From assembly GCA_028694115.1 (NCBI GenBank), contig JAQUUB010000045.1:1-33067 (forward strand): 33,067 bases of DNA. The letters are read 5' to 3'. A program made the position numbers and the translations under genes. This document shows positions 24,404-33,067 of the stretch, piece after piece; the first letter of the stretch is position 1, and each line of letters begins with the position of its first letter. This DNA is from Lachnospiraceae bacterium. Lineage in GTDB: Bacteria > Bacillota_A > Clostridia > Lachnospirales > Lachnospiraceae. Below the pieces are notes generated by a model. It was not told the DNA's origin. It ran no database searches and saw only the letters and a program-made list of their open reading frames with translations.

Positions 24404-26524
24404 TTATCTGTCCTTTCCCTGGCTTCTGTTCTCGAAGTCCAGACTAAATTGTGGTTTTTGATTCTGATCTACTTTCATGACAAGCGTAGTATCATAGGTC
24501 TTTCCCGTTTTCAAAGATCTGCATTTTCTCAGTTTTACTTTTCCATCCTTCAATAGATTTTCTGCAACGGACTTATTCATCTTCTTACTGAGAGAATCTA
24601 TAAACCGATTATCCTTCCACAATGCAAATTTACATTCCCTATCCTCACAGAAGAATCCTTTCTGTCGCTCGATTACATTTTTCCCACAGCATGGACACAT
24701 ACCAATCGGTTCCACTGCTGGATGCATCAGGACTTCTGCTCCTTCAATGACCTGATAGGTGGAAACCAGTGTTGCAATCATTTCTTCGATTCTATCCATA
24801 AATGCATCTGCTTCATACTGCTTATGTTCTATCCCAATTAGTTTTTTCTCCCAGTCTGCTGTCATAATAGGTGACTGGATCTGCTCCGGCATGACTGTGA
24901 TTAAGGCTACTCCCTTATGCGTTGGAAGAAGATATTTTGTTTTTTTATCTCCCTTACGTTCCACGAACCCAATACGGACAAGTTTCTCGATGGTAGCGGC
25001 TCTCGTTGCAGGTGTACCAATCCCCTGATGCTGCGCTTCCTCTGGCATCTCCTCTGTACTGGCATGCTCCATCGCACTAAGAAGTGTATCCTCTGTAAAA
25101 TGTTTTTTTGATGATGTCTTACCTTCCTTTAACCCCGGTTCCTGAACGGGCAGTGATTTACCTTTCTCAAATACACCTGCACTCAGATAATCCTGATTAT
25201 GATTTTCTCCACCATCCTCTGCGTCTTCCTCTGATTTCTTTCCAAGAATCCATCTTTCAATTTCTTTCCATCCTTTACAGATATTCTGTTTTGCTTTCGC
25301 CTTAAAGGTTGTATCCGCACAAATGAATTCCAATTCTGTTTCCTGATTGATGCACGGATCTCCGATACCTGCCAGGAGTCTGGCTGTAATAAGTCCAAGT
25401 ACCTTCTGTTCCCCAGCAGGGATTTCTGAAAAAACTGCATCAGCAACATTTAAGGTTGGAATGATTGCATGGTGATCGCTGACCTTCTTACTATTGATTA
25501 CTTGTGCTGTGTTAATCATAAGCAGTTTGGTAAAACCATATTTATTACCCAACTGAATTGCAAGATTGGCTATACCATCCTCCATCTCATCTGTGAGGAA
25601 TCTGCTGTCGGTTCTTGGATATGTTACAAGCTTCTTCTCATATAGGCTCTGTGCATAATCCAATGTCTGCTGTGCTGTGAAGCCAAGAATTCTGTTTGCA
25701 TCTCTCTGCAGACTGGTAAGATCATAAAGCTGTGGTGCCTTCTCCTTTTTTTCAGTTGTCGCATTTTTTGCGACCGTTACATTACCTCTGTTCTTCACTG
25801 CTTTTAGTATACTTTCTGCATCTGATTTCTTCTGGAATCTTTCACTTGTTGCGGTAATACCACCAACATTGATTTCTACTGAATAAAATGCTTCCGACTT
25901 AAATCCATCAATCTCCGCTTCCCTTGTTACTAACATTGCAAGAGTAGGTGTCATAACTCGACCCACATTTAATGTCTGTCCATAAAGTGTTGAAAAAAGC
26001 CGGGTCGCATTCATCCCGACGATCCAGTCTGCACGTTCTCTGCATAACGCTGCCTGATAAAGTGCATCATATTCTGTTCCTAGTTTCAGATTTGCAAATC
26101 CCTCCACAATTGCTTTGTCTTCCATAGAAGATATCCACAGACGTTCAAATGGTTTTCGACATTCACACTGATGATATACTAAGCGGAATATCAATTCGCC
26201 TTCGCGTCCTGCGTCAGTACTTTCGATCAAGCTACTAACGTCATCTCGTTCCATAAGCTCCTTCAATATCTTGAACTGCTTCTTTGTTGCATCTGCAGTC
26301 TGATATTTCCAAACATCAGGAAAAATAGGAAGATCTTCATATCTCCATTTCTCATATTTTTCATCATAGGATTCCGGTCCTGCCAGTTCCACCAGATGTC
26401 CTACGCACCAGCTGACCAAATACCCATTTCCCTCCAGATATCCATCCTTTCGATTCATTGCGCCAATTACTTTTGCAATAGACTGTGCAACTGATGTCTT
26501 CTCTGCGATTACTAATTTATACAC
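24404..26524 (-). CDS. topB: DNA topoisomerase III (type IA)
   Basis: The 706-residue enzyme relaxes negatively supercoiled DNA by passing single strands. It has an N-terminal TOPRIM domain (STDAGREGE, 102-110), the catalytic Tyr302 in VTYPRTDSRFL, and a C-terminal zinc finger (CPCCGKNV then CEDREC). Topoisomerase III genes are standard in large Clostridial ICEs, where they probably resolve transfer intermediates. The start is GTG (VYKLVIAEKTS), nine bases after GGAGG, overlapping the RadC/ArdC-like gene by 8 bases. Confidence 0.95.
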   Translation of the reverse strand: MYKLVIAEKTSVAQSIAKVIGAMNRKDGYLEGNGYLVSWCVGHLVELAGPESYDEKYEKWRYEDLPIFPDVWKYQTADATKKQFKILKELMERDDVSSLIESTDAGREGELIFRLVYHQCECRKPFERLWISSMEDKAIVEGFANLKLGTEYDALYQAALCRERADWIVGMNATRLFSTLYGQTLNVGRVMTPTLAMLVTREAEIDGFKSEAFYSVEINVGGITATSERFQKKSDAESILKAVKNRGNVTVAKNATTEKKEKAPQLYDLTSLQRDANRILGFTAQQTLDYAQSLYEKKLVTYPRTDSRFLTDEMEDGIANLAIQLGNKYGFTKLLMINTAQVINSKKVSDHHAIIPTLNVADAVFSEIPAGEQKVLGLITARLLAGIGDPCINQETELEFICADTTFKAKAKQNICKGWKEIERWILGKKSEEDAEDGGENHNQDYLSAGVFEKGKSLPVQEPGLKEGKTSSKKHFTEDTLLSAMEHASTEEMPEEAQHQGIGTPATRAATIEKLVRIGFVERKGDKKTKYLLPTHKGVALITVMPEQIQSPIMTADWEKKLIGIEHKQYEADAFMDRIEEMIATLVSTYQVIEGAEVLMHPAVEPIGMCPCCGKNVIERQKGFFCEDRECKFALWKDNRFIDSLSKKMNKSVAENLLKDGKVKLRKCRSLKTGKTYDTTLVMKVDQNQKPQFSLDFENRSQGKDR

Positions 26525-28466
26525 TGACCTCTGCCTCCTTCACTTTTCTCTTACGTGGTGTTTTAGATTCCTTCTCTTTTTCCTCTTTTAGTTTTTTTCT
26601 AACAGAAGGTCTTTTTTTCTCAGGTTGTTCTGAGATATCAATCATTGCATCCAGTTCTTTTCCTACCACCTGATCTATTGCTTCGATCATTTCTTCAGCT
26701 GCCACTCTTATTTCTTCCAGGGATGCTTTCAGTTCTGATGTTTCTTTTCCATCGGACCATCCTGCAACATATCCAAAGGAATAATCAGACGTGTTGATTC
26801 CGTAATGCCCACATACTACATACGCAATGCTTTCTGCTTCCACTTCTTTACTGCTTCTGCTCTTAATTTCCTTCTGTTTGTCTACTGGAATTGCATGAAG
26901 CTTCTGATGTGCCATTTCATGAATCAGTGTTTTTACCGTCTGCACTTCACTCATTCCTTCCTGAATTGCAATACGTTTTTCAATCTTCTGATAATAACCC
27001 TTTGCTCCACTCTTGATATCTTCAAATCCAATCGGAATCGGGCAAATCTGTTTCAAAGCTTCCAGTAAGACCAGATATCCTTCAATGTTTCCCACAAGTT
27101 CATTTACTCCAATAGTTGGAAGTTCCTTTCCGTCTGTCTGTGAGATATCAAAGGTACTGACTACCTTAAAAGCATTCATTTTAATATCTACAGTTTCTTT
27201 TACAGGTTCTCCATCAGCATCAAGCACTTTCTGTCCTGTCTTCTGATCTACCTTGTCCTGCTCTCTTTGAATCGTGTATGGAGATGGTGCCAGGATCTTG
27301 ATTCCCTTTTCTCCCTTTTTTACAAATCGGTCCATCTGCCTCCAGCCTGTAAAGCTCTGACATAGAGAAGCTTTTCCCTCGGTCTGCATTGCAATCAGGA
27401 GCATATTATTAAGGGAATACTTTGGCATCCTCGACATGACATTTAGGAAATTCTTATAGTCATCACTGTTGAATACGTCCTGTACTCCCTGCTCTAATAT
27501 ATCTGTTACTTCTTTCAGCTGCACTGTAGACTTCTCCCTAGATTCAATTACCTGTACCTTCTTCTGAATTTCTTCCGGAACAGTTCCTATAATCCTAGCA
27601 TCAGGAAATGCGTGTATCATTTCTGCAATCGCGAATTGTGCCTGTTTATTATTTCCAATCTCTGGTGCATAACCAAGCATGTCCATATCAAAGCTTTTTC
27701 CTGTAAGTATATCAATTTCCGTAAATAACTCCGGATTATCTGCATCTGCTACTCTTACACCAATCGCTGGAACTGCATTCATACGTTCTGGTGGAATCTG
27801 TAGAAAAAAGTCAATTGCTTCTTTAACAGTTGCTACATTCTCATGCAGTTCTCCAAGATTGTGGAATTCACTGCATTCTGCCACAGTAAAGCTGATTGTC
27901 TGCGCTTTTTGTTTTTCATAAGTTGCTGTTTCTGCCACTTTCATTCCCTCCAATTTGATTTCTTCTAATGTTGTAGCCACCTTCATTTTCGATAATTGCA
28001 TAGTATTTTTTTCACGAAACGAAAAATACTCATTTCCGCGTCCAACAATAATGTGATCAAGTAATTCAATCCCCATAACATCACATACCTGCTTCATCCG
28101 ATCCGTTATCATAATATCTTCCCTGCTGGGCTGAATATTATCTGTCGTATGATTGTGGACCATCATAATAGAAGCAGCATTACTAAGCACGGCACTCTTC
28201 ATAGTTTCTCTGGGATGTACTAATGCCTGGTTCAGTGCACCGATACTTACAATATTCATATTGATAGGTTTCAGATCAGGTCTAAGATTAATGATTGCAA
28301 ATACTTCCCTGTCATACTTGCTAAAAATATCAGCTATCAAATTGATTACTGCATTTGGGTTATCTAATTTCTCATTACTGAATAAAGGTGGCATATCCAC
28401 CATACGGATTGCCACCTGATCAAGTTCATGATGCCTACTGTCCATTGGCATCACCAATTGGAACAT
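26517..28466 (-). CDS. RadC-YodL-ArdC-like fusion (antirestriction-type protein)
   Basis: This 649-residue multidomain protein opens with a RadC/JAB domain (about 20-155) whose metal motif is VHNHTTDN, then SREDIMITD. A middle YodL-like segment (about 165-310) follows. Next is an ArdC-like N-terminal ssDNA-binding domain (FLNVMSRMPKYSLNNMLLI) and a zincin peptidase motif LIHEMAHQKLH. The tail is basic (KKRPSVRKKLKEEKEKE). Proteins of this build are common in Clostridial ICEs and are thought to protect incoming ssDNA or counter restriction. AGGAG lies 10 bases before the ATG at 28466; an ATG at 28445 with GGTGAT is an alternative. It overlaps the small basic gene upstream. Confidence 0.85.
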   Translation of the reverse strand: MFQLVMPMDSRHHELDQVAIRMVDMPPLFSNEKLDNPNAVINLIADIFSKYDREVFAIINLRPDLKPINMNIVSIGALNQALVHPRETMKSAVLSNAASIMMVHNHTTDNIQPSREDIMITDRMKQVCDVMGIELLDHIIVGRGNEYFSFREKNTMQLSKMKVATTLEEIKLEGMKVAETATYEKQKAQTISFTVAECSEFHNLGELHENVATVKEAIDFFLQIPPERMNAVPAIGVRVADADNPELFTEIDILTGKSFDMDMLGYAPEIGNNKQAQFAIAEMIHAFPDARIIGTVPEEIQKKVQVIESREKSTVQLKEVTDILEQGVQDVFNSDDYKNFLNVMSRMPKYSLNNMLLIAMQTEGKASLCQSFTGWRQMDRFVKKGEKGIKILAPSPYTIQREQDKVDQKTGQKVLDADGEPVKETVDIKMNAFKVVSTFDISQTDGKELPTIGVNELVGNIEGYLVLLEALKQICPIPIGFEDIKSGAKGYYQKIEKRIAIQEGMSEVQTVKTLIHEMAHQKLHAIPVDKQKEIKSRSSKEVEAESIAYVVCGHYGINTSDYSFGYVAGWSDGKETSELKASLEEIRVAAEEMIEAIDQVVGKELDAMIDISEQPEKKRPSVRKKLKEEKEKESKTPRKRKVKEAEVSV

Positions 28467-28605
28467 TTATGTTGAACTCCTGATTTTTAAGATCCTTTAA
28501 TTTCTTTAGAACAGATTTTGTAGTAGATCTACTCTCCTGTTTCTGTCCCTTTTTAATTTTCTGAATACCTTTGGAGTATTCCATATATCTTGATTTCTTT
28601 GCCAT
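28435..28605 (-). CDS. Small basic ICE protein, 56 residues
   Basis: A clear ribosome binding site (GGGAGG, six bases before the ATG) opens a 56-residue lysine-rich protein, MAKKSRYMEYSKGIQKIKKG and onward. It overlaps the start of the RadC/ArdC-like gene by 32 bases, implying translational coupling. It fills the otherwise empty gap between the DUF4366 gene and that gene. No family recognised; nucleic-acid binding is plausible from charge alone. Confidence 0.7.
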   Translation of the reverse strand: MAKKSRYMEYSKGIQKIKKGQKQESRSTTKSVLKKLKDLKNQEFNINVPIGDANGQ

Positions 28606-28664
28606 TATGTTCCTCCCATTTAATAAGGCAGCCTTTCGACTTCCCTAATGATTTTGTGTTGCTC

Positions 28665-29474
28665 TTATTCCTGTTCTTCATACTCAGAAGCTTTTTCATC
28701 CAAATCCTCTCCAATTTCTTCATCTTCAAAGTCATCATCCTCTGATAATCCCGCAAGATAATCCTCTTCATCATCTTTGTAGTCTGCATCCGGATCAGGT
28801 CCCACCTGCTTCTTATCCTTTTTCTTGGAACCCTTTAAGTAGATATATCCTCCAATACCACCTACAGTTGCAACAAGAACCAGTACAAGGATTCCTGTCA
28901 TATTAGAGCCACCTTTTTCTTCTGTTTCCACTTCCACAACTTCTGCTGCTTCCTCGGCGGACTCTTCTGTAGCTTCCACAATTGGTTCTTCTGTTGTCGC
29001 AATGGAATCGATATATGCCTGGGCTTCCTCATCATCCATCAGACTCAAAAGATCGGATTCATCAACCATATTTAAGAAGTGAACCGTCTCATCTCCTTCA
29101 TCATCTCGATCAATGATGATATAGAAATAATTTCCACTCTTTGTAACAACTGTGACAAACTGCTTCCCACCCGCCTCAATAGTTCCGTAATCATCCACCA
29201 GTGTCAGATTTCCATCTGGTGTAAGTGGTCCAAAAGTTTCTTCTGTTTCAGGTTCTTTCACTGGTTCTATCTCCACACCTTCACACATAGAAATATCTTC
29301 TTTGCAGATCTCGCAGTCAGAATCCACGCAGTCCTCCGTACATTTCACTTCACAGGTACATTCAGGCACCTGGGCAAATACTGTCATCGGTGCTGCTCCG
29401 ATTAGTAATACAGAAGCCGTGGCAATAACTCCTGCGATCTTCGTTCTGATATTCATTCCAATCTTATTCTCCAT
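28665..29474 (-). CDS. DUF4366-type cell-surface protein of the transfer module
   Basis: The 269-residue protein has a signal-like hydrophobic stretch (VIATASVLLIGAAPMTVFA), a Cys-rich segment (CTCEVKCTEDCVDSDCEIC), and an extracytoplasmic domain containing FVTVVTKSGNYFYIIIDR. After an acidic Glu-rich linker comes a C-terminal membrane helix (MTGILVLVLVATVGGIGGYIYL), then a Lys and acidic tail. This is the DUF4366 pattern, found with VirB4 and NlpC/P60 in Clostridial ICEs. The start is set at 29474, nine bases after GGAGG; 29480 and 29456 are alternatives. It overlaps the DUF4315 gene end by 11 bases. Confidence 0.85.
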   Translation of the reverse strand: MENKIGMNIRTKIAGVIATASVLLIGAAPMTVFAQVPECTCEVKCTEDCVDSDCEICKEDISMCEGVEIEPVKEPETEETFGPLTPDGNLTLVDDYGTIEAGGKQFVTVVTKSGNYFYIIIDRDDEGDETVHFLNMVDESDLLSLMDDEEAQAYIDSIATTEEPIVEATEESAEEAAEVVEVETEEKGGSNMTGILVLVLVATVGGIGGYIYLKGSKKKDKKQVGPDPDADYKDDEEDYLAGLSEDDDFEDEEIGEDLDEKASEYEEQE

Positions 29475-29802
29475 CTTCATAATCCTCCATATTTTCTTCA
29501 TCAAATTCGTCTTCCTCTTCCTTTGTGTCTACTGCTGAATAGCCAGATCCTGTAATCTGTTCATTAGTGATTTCTGCTGGTACTATGCCTGTATTCATTG
29601 GTAACTGACCAGATGATACAAGCTGTAAGAACTGCGCTAACTGTTCCGGTGTCAGATTCAGTGCACTGACATCTGCAAGAACCTGAGAATTCTCTGCTTC
29701 CCTTAACTTGTCCTCTGCGGTTTTCACTCTGGAAATGGCTTCATCTCTTTTCTGTTTTGCTCTTTCCAAATCAGCACGAAGTTTATCTAATTTTTCATAC
29801 AT
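29464..29802 (-). CDS. DUF4315-type small coiled-coil protein
   Basis: The 112-residue protein begins with a coiled coil (YEKLDKLRADLERAKQKRDEAISRV as a region, residues 2-26 onward), followed by LNLTPEQLAQFL and an acidic tail. This is the DUF4315 plan found beside DUF4366 genes in ICEs. The ATG at 29802 has GGAG eight bases upstream. Role in transfer is unknown. Confidence 0.8.
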   Translation of the reverse strand: MYEKLDKLRADLERAKQKRDEAISRVKTAEDKLREAENSQVLADVSALNLTPEQLAQFLQLVSSGQLPMNTGIVPAEITNEQITGSGYSAVDTKEEEDEFDEENMEDYEDGE

Positions 29803-29822
29803 GATTGTTGCTCCTTCCATAG

Positions 29823-29845
29823 AAAAACTCCCCCTAAGGAGAGTT
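29823..29845 (-). terminator. Weak intrinsic terminator inside the transfer operon
   Basis: On the minus strand AACTCTCC/GGGGAGTT forms an 8-bp stem with one G-T pair and a 4-base loop. It is followed by five T residues. It may reduce transcription into the DUF4315 gene and beyond. Confidence 0.5.
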
Positions 29846-29867
29846 ATGATTGATTGTAATTTTGTTT

Positions 29868-31493
29868 CTAATTGATTCTTCCATAGGTGTAGAAGTGGTT
29901 CTGCCAGTACGTGGTATTCACTGATGCATACTGAATCGGATTACCGCAGTGGATCATCATTCCATTTCCTACATAGATTCCAACATGACTTGCACCACTA
30001 GTATCATAGGTTCCCTGAAAGAAGATTAGATCTCCCGGTTTTGCTTCTGATGCTGATATTCTGGTACATTTTCCTAACAGGCCATTTGCAGTCTGTCTTC
30101 CCATGTTCCATCCATTCCCACAATGATTGATGACATAGCTCACAAATCCAGAACAGTCAAAGCTGGTGCTCGGACTTGAACCACCCCATACATAAGGATA
30201 TCCAAGATACTTTTCTGCCACCCGAATCATATTTGCGAATTTCGTATCCGTCAGTGCTTCCGGTGGAATTTCATAATCCTGATAATCGCCCGGATTGACT
30301 TTGGAATATATATCAGCCCCAAAGATACCTGGCTTATTACCATAGGTCTCTAACAATAACGCATATCTCTGCATCTGATCTTCTGTTAATCCCAAACCTG
30401 CTATCACAGTATCCAGCGTATTGTTGGTAAGTGTTGTCTGCAGGATATAATAGTTATATTCCACTTCTACCTGATAGGTATAGCTTTCACTGCTGGTTGT
30501 TCCATCCACATTATAAATCGTTCTGTACCCAGTTCTTGTTTCTGTCCTTGTCCTGACTTCCACGATTTCCTGGATGCTTATTGTGTACTGGCTGTTATAA
30601 ACAGTCTGCAGCATACTCTGTACTTCTGATTCTGTATAGTCCTCATTAAATACAGTGAGCAATGCTGCCAATTGGAATGGATTATGTCCAATTTCTGCAA
30701 GCGTATATCTGTACTCATCATATCCCGGATGATCTGATTCCACGTTATCAATGGTAGTCTGTAGTGTAGTTTCCAATCCTTTATAATCATTTTCTACTGC
30801 AATGATTTCTGCATCATCCGCTGTAAAAGATGTTGCAACTGTTACATTCTGCACACCAGCGCCCATCATGGAACAGGAAGAAAAGCTACTGATTACAATA
30901 AGGATTACTATAATCAAAAATGCGATAGAAAACACTTCCATCGGATGCTCCTTTAACAGATTCATCAGTGCCTGTGCTGCTTCACCTGCCTTATCACTAA
31001 TCTTCTGTCCAAGCTTTCCTACTCCCTTCGTAGCACCAGAAAACTGTTTTTCCCTAGCTCTTTCCTGCATGACTTTTCTGGTCTGCTTTTTCTGAATCGC
31101 TTTCGATGTTGCATTGGAAGCTGTTGATTTACCGGCATCCTCCTCAACTATGTTTTCAACAACTTTTCTTTCATGAAGTTTGTTACTGTAATGATGATTT
31201 TTAACGGTATAAATGACTTCCTCTGCGGACTGCGTTGACCTGTTAAGACTTTCTGTTCCTGCATTATCATCCTGATTGTTATTTGCAACCTGATTATGTG
31301 CAGTCGCTGATACAGCAGTTTCCTTATAGATCTTTTTTCTGCCCTGTTTTTTCAGCTTGTTTACCTGTCTTAACTCTTCCTTGGTCAGCTTATTATCAGC
31401 CCTTCCCTGACGAAGCTTCTTTCTCATCGCTTCGTCACTTGTGGTCCTATTTTTTAGTTTATTCCCCTTCCTGATCTCTTTTCTTTCATCCAT
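29868..31493 (-). CDS. CD1108-like NlpC/P60 peptidoglycan hydrolase of the transfer module
   Basis: The 541-residue protein has a long basic cytoplasmic N-terminus (1-180), one membrane helix (about 186-204), an extracytoplasmic lysozyme-like region (about 225-400), and a C-terminal NlpC/P60 domain (420-541) with Cys447 in SFDCSGF, His503 in ASHVGIYV and His515. Such proteins open the cell wall for the conjugation channel; Tn916 Orf14 is the known counterpart. GGAG lies upstream and only three bases separate it from virB4. Confidence 0.9.
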   Translation of the reverse strand: MDERKEIRKGNKLKNRTTSDEAMRKKLRQGRADNKLTKEELRQVNKLKKQGRKKIYKETAVSATAHNQVANNNQDDNAGTESLNRSTQSAEEVIYTVKNHHYSNKLHERKVVENIVEEDAGKSTASNATSKAIQKKQTRKVMQERAREKQFSGATKGVGKLGQKISDKAGEAAQALMNLLKEHPMEVFSIAFLIIVILIVISSFSSCSMMGAGVQNVTVATSFTADDAEIIAVENDYKGLETTLQTTIDNVESDHPGYDEYRYTLAEIGHNPFQLAALLTVFNEDYTESEVQSMLQTVYNSQYTISIQEIVEVRTRTETRTGYRTIYNVDGTTSSESYTYQVEVEYNYYILQTTLTNNTLDTVIAGLGLTEDQMQRYALLLETYGNKPGIFGADIYSKVNPGDYQDYEIPPEALTDTKFANMIRVAEKYLGYPYVWGGSSPSTSFDCSGFVSYVINHCGNGWNMGRQTANGLLGKCTRISASEAKPGDLIFFQGTYDTSGASHVGIYVGNGMMIHCGNPIQYASVNTTYWQNHFYTYGRIN

Positions 31494-31496
31494 CTG

Positions 31497-32944
31497 TTAG
31501 GGCTCCTTCTTTGTATCCACAATCTCTGTCAGCTTTGTAGTCATGATTCTGTAAAGTTCAAGATCAGTTGGGAATCTGTCCACGAATGGCAGAATAACAT
31601 TTCCATAAAATAAAAGCCCTTCACCTTCTGCTGAATGTGTTACATAGGATAACTGGTGAGGACTGATATTTAACTGCCTTGCAAGAATCTGTCTGTCTCC
31701 TACTGCTTGATTCAGCATGTAGATGAAATCGCTGTTCTCAAAGATATTTTCTACTTCTTTTGATGCTAACAAGTCTTTGACATTCTGTGTAATGCCAGTT
31801 GGAATACCACCCCATTTTCTGAAACGCTTCCAGATTTCTACGGTGTATGCTGCTGTCTGCTCCTCTCGTAATAACAAATGCATTTCATCCATATAGTATC
31901 TGGTCGATTTTCCCTGACTTCTGTTCTCTGTCACTCTGCCCCACACCTGGTCCTGAACAACAAGCATACCAATTTTTTTCAGCTGCTTCCCAAGATCTTT
32001 GATGTCATAGCATACAAGCCTGTTCGTAATATCCACGTTGGTCCTGTGGTTGAATACGTTCAGGGAACCTGTTACATAGATTTCAAGTGCAGTTGCCACA
32101 TGCTTTGCTTCCGCTTCATCCTGCTTAAGCAAAGCTTTATACAGGTCTTCCAGTAATGGCATATTCTCGGGCTCCGGATTTTCAAAATACTTTTGATAGA
32201 TCTGATGGATACAACGGTCAATTACTGTCTTTTCAACTGGAAGCAGACCTTCCTTTCCACCCACGATCAGTTCACATAATGACAGGATAAAATCTGCTTT
32301 TAATGCGATAGGATTATCATCATCAGAATAATTCATGTTGATATCCATTGGATTGATATACTGCGGACTGGTAGGACTGATCTTAATGACCTGCCCTCCA
32401 AATCGCTCTACCAGAGGACTGTACTCTGCCTCCGGATCCGAGATAATAACATCATCATTTGTTACCAGGAATGCATTTGCTATTTCCCTCTTTGCTGCAA
32501 AGGATTTTCCAGCACCAGGAGTCCCAAGGATAAGACCATTTGGATTTTTCAGTTTCTTTCTATCTACCATGATCAGGTTATTGGAAAGTGCATTTAATCC
32601 ATAATAAAGTGCCTCGCTTCCATTCTGGAATAATTCCTGTGTGGTAAACGGAACAAAGATTGCGGTACTGCTGGTCGTCATGCCTCTCTGAATCTCAATC
32701 AGATTCTGTGCAAGTGGAAGGGAACTCATAAGCCCTTGCTCCTGCTGAAAATCAAGTCTTACCAAATTGCAGTTATGTTTCTGTGCTATAGAGGATGCCT
32801 GGAACACGTTATTTTCCAGTTCCTGCTCTGTCCTTCCTGTATTCATGATAAGGAATGTAAGTAAGAACATACGCTCATTCTGACTCTGCAATTCTTTTAA
32901 CAAGGCTTTTGCATCCTTTCCATAAGTAGCAAGATCAGAAGGAA
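31497..32944 (-). CDS. VirB4-like conjugation ATPase, 3' exon (interrupted by group II intron)
   Basis: About 480 residues of the C-terminal half of a VirB4-type T4SS ATPase are present: Walker A GTPGAGKS (residues 127-134 counted from the TTG at 32903), VIISDPEAEY, and Walker B-like YYMDEMHLLLR. The typical VirB4 segments FLTFLIMNTGRTEQEL and MSSLPLAQN lie upstream. In-frame codons continue upstream of that TTG as FPSDLATYGKDAKALLKELQ, so TTG is not the true start. The frame then runs into a group II intron. The 5' exon must lie beyond the window. VirB4 powers pilus or channel assembly. The exact exon edge near 32945 is uncertain by a few bases. Confidence 0.88.
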
Positions 32945-33067
32945 ATAGCGATAGGTAAGCGTTTGATGTTATCTCCGGCTTTTCCCCCGCTCCACACCGT
33001 ACATGCGACTTTCACCGCATACGGCGCTCCATCAATTGAATTTTGTCTTAGTCTCCTTAGTCATACC
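32945..33067 (-). mobile_element. Group II intron, 3' end (domains V-VI) inserted in virB4
   Basis: On the minus strand, plus positions 32994-33027 form a textbook 34-nt domain V. The lower 8-bp stem has GCGCCGTA pairing with TACGGTGT, there is a 2-nt TG bulge, and the upper stem TGCG/CGCA is capped by a GAAA tetraloop. The catalytic triad is CGC. Domain VI follows (GGAGATAACATC region) and the intron probably ends with CTAT near 32945. The remaining intron, including any reverse transcriptase gene, lies beyond the right edge. The intron is in the sense orientation, so splicing could restore virB4. Confidence 0.85.

Noticed and set aside
24071..24556. Plus-strand open frame of 161 codons across mobC and topB ends
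   Set aside because: Antisense shadow of three well-supported minus-strand genes, with no start signal of its own.
29868..32944. Insertion sequences or transposase genes in the transfer region
   Set aside because: No transposase motifs or terminal inverted repeats seen; the only mobile insertion visible is the group II intron at the right edge.

Overview
The window is most of an integrative and conjugative element (ICE) from an AT-rich Bacillota genome, probably a gut Clostridium or Lachnospiraceae species. This rests on strong GGAGG ribosome binding sites and on ICE backbone families typical of Clostridia: a VirB4-type ATPase, a CD1108-like NlpC/P60 protein, DUF4315 and DUF4366 proteins, a RadC-YodL-ArdC-like fusion, topoisomerase III, MobC and a MOBP relaxase. 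No chromosomal housekeeping gene and neither end of the element is visible.

Bases 1-6.3 kb are the control and accessory region. On the minus strand are a WYL regulator, a small excisionase-like HTH gene with its own promoter, a c-di-GMP-I (GEMM) type riboswitch and an intrinsic terminator, several small ORFs, an XRE regulator, a zinc-ribbon protein, and a Y-family DNA polymerase with a small partner gene. Divergent from the polymerase, on the plus strand, are a LexA/CI-like self-cleaving repressor, a Cro-sized HTH protein and a mini-HAD protein. Three tandem 10-bp repeats sit directly on the polymerase promoter.

Bases 6.3-22.1 kb are a cargo block lying between two intrinsic terminators, all on the minus strand. 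Its genes in transcription order are: small HTH protein, coiled-coil protein, Hsp70-like ATPase, large UvrD-like helicase with unusual N-terminal repeats, DrmA-like SF2 helicase, DrmB-like DUF1998 protein, NERD-domain nuclease/helicase, Vsr-like endonuclease, m5C methyltransferase with a ribbon-helix-helix-like N-terminus, and an EcoRII-like restriction enzyme. Most genes overlap or nearly touch. The DrmA-DrmB pair is the DISARM core, but I see neither DrmC (phospholipase D fold) nor DrmE, and I know of no named system that pairs DrmAB with an Hsp70, a coiled-coil partner, a UvrD helicase and a NERD helicase. The last two genes form a complete EcoRII-type restriction-modification pair with their own promoter. 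I read the block as a candidate new DISARM-related defence system fused to, or sitting beside, a type II R-M module.

Bases 22.3-33.1 kb are the mobilisation and transfer backbone, also on the minus strand: relaxase, MobC, a small ORF, topoisomerase III, the RadC/ArdC fusion, a 56-residue basic protein, DUF4366, DUF4315, NlpC/P60, and the 3' exon of virB4. VirB4 is interrupted at the right edge by a group II intron, whose 34-nt domain V can be folded directly from the sequence. All statements come from reading the sequence; no database search was run.
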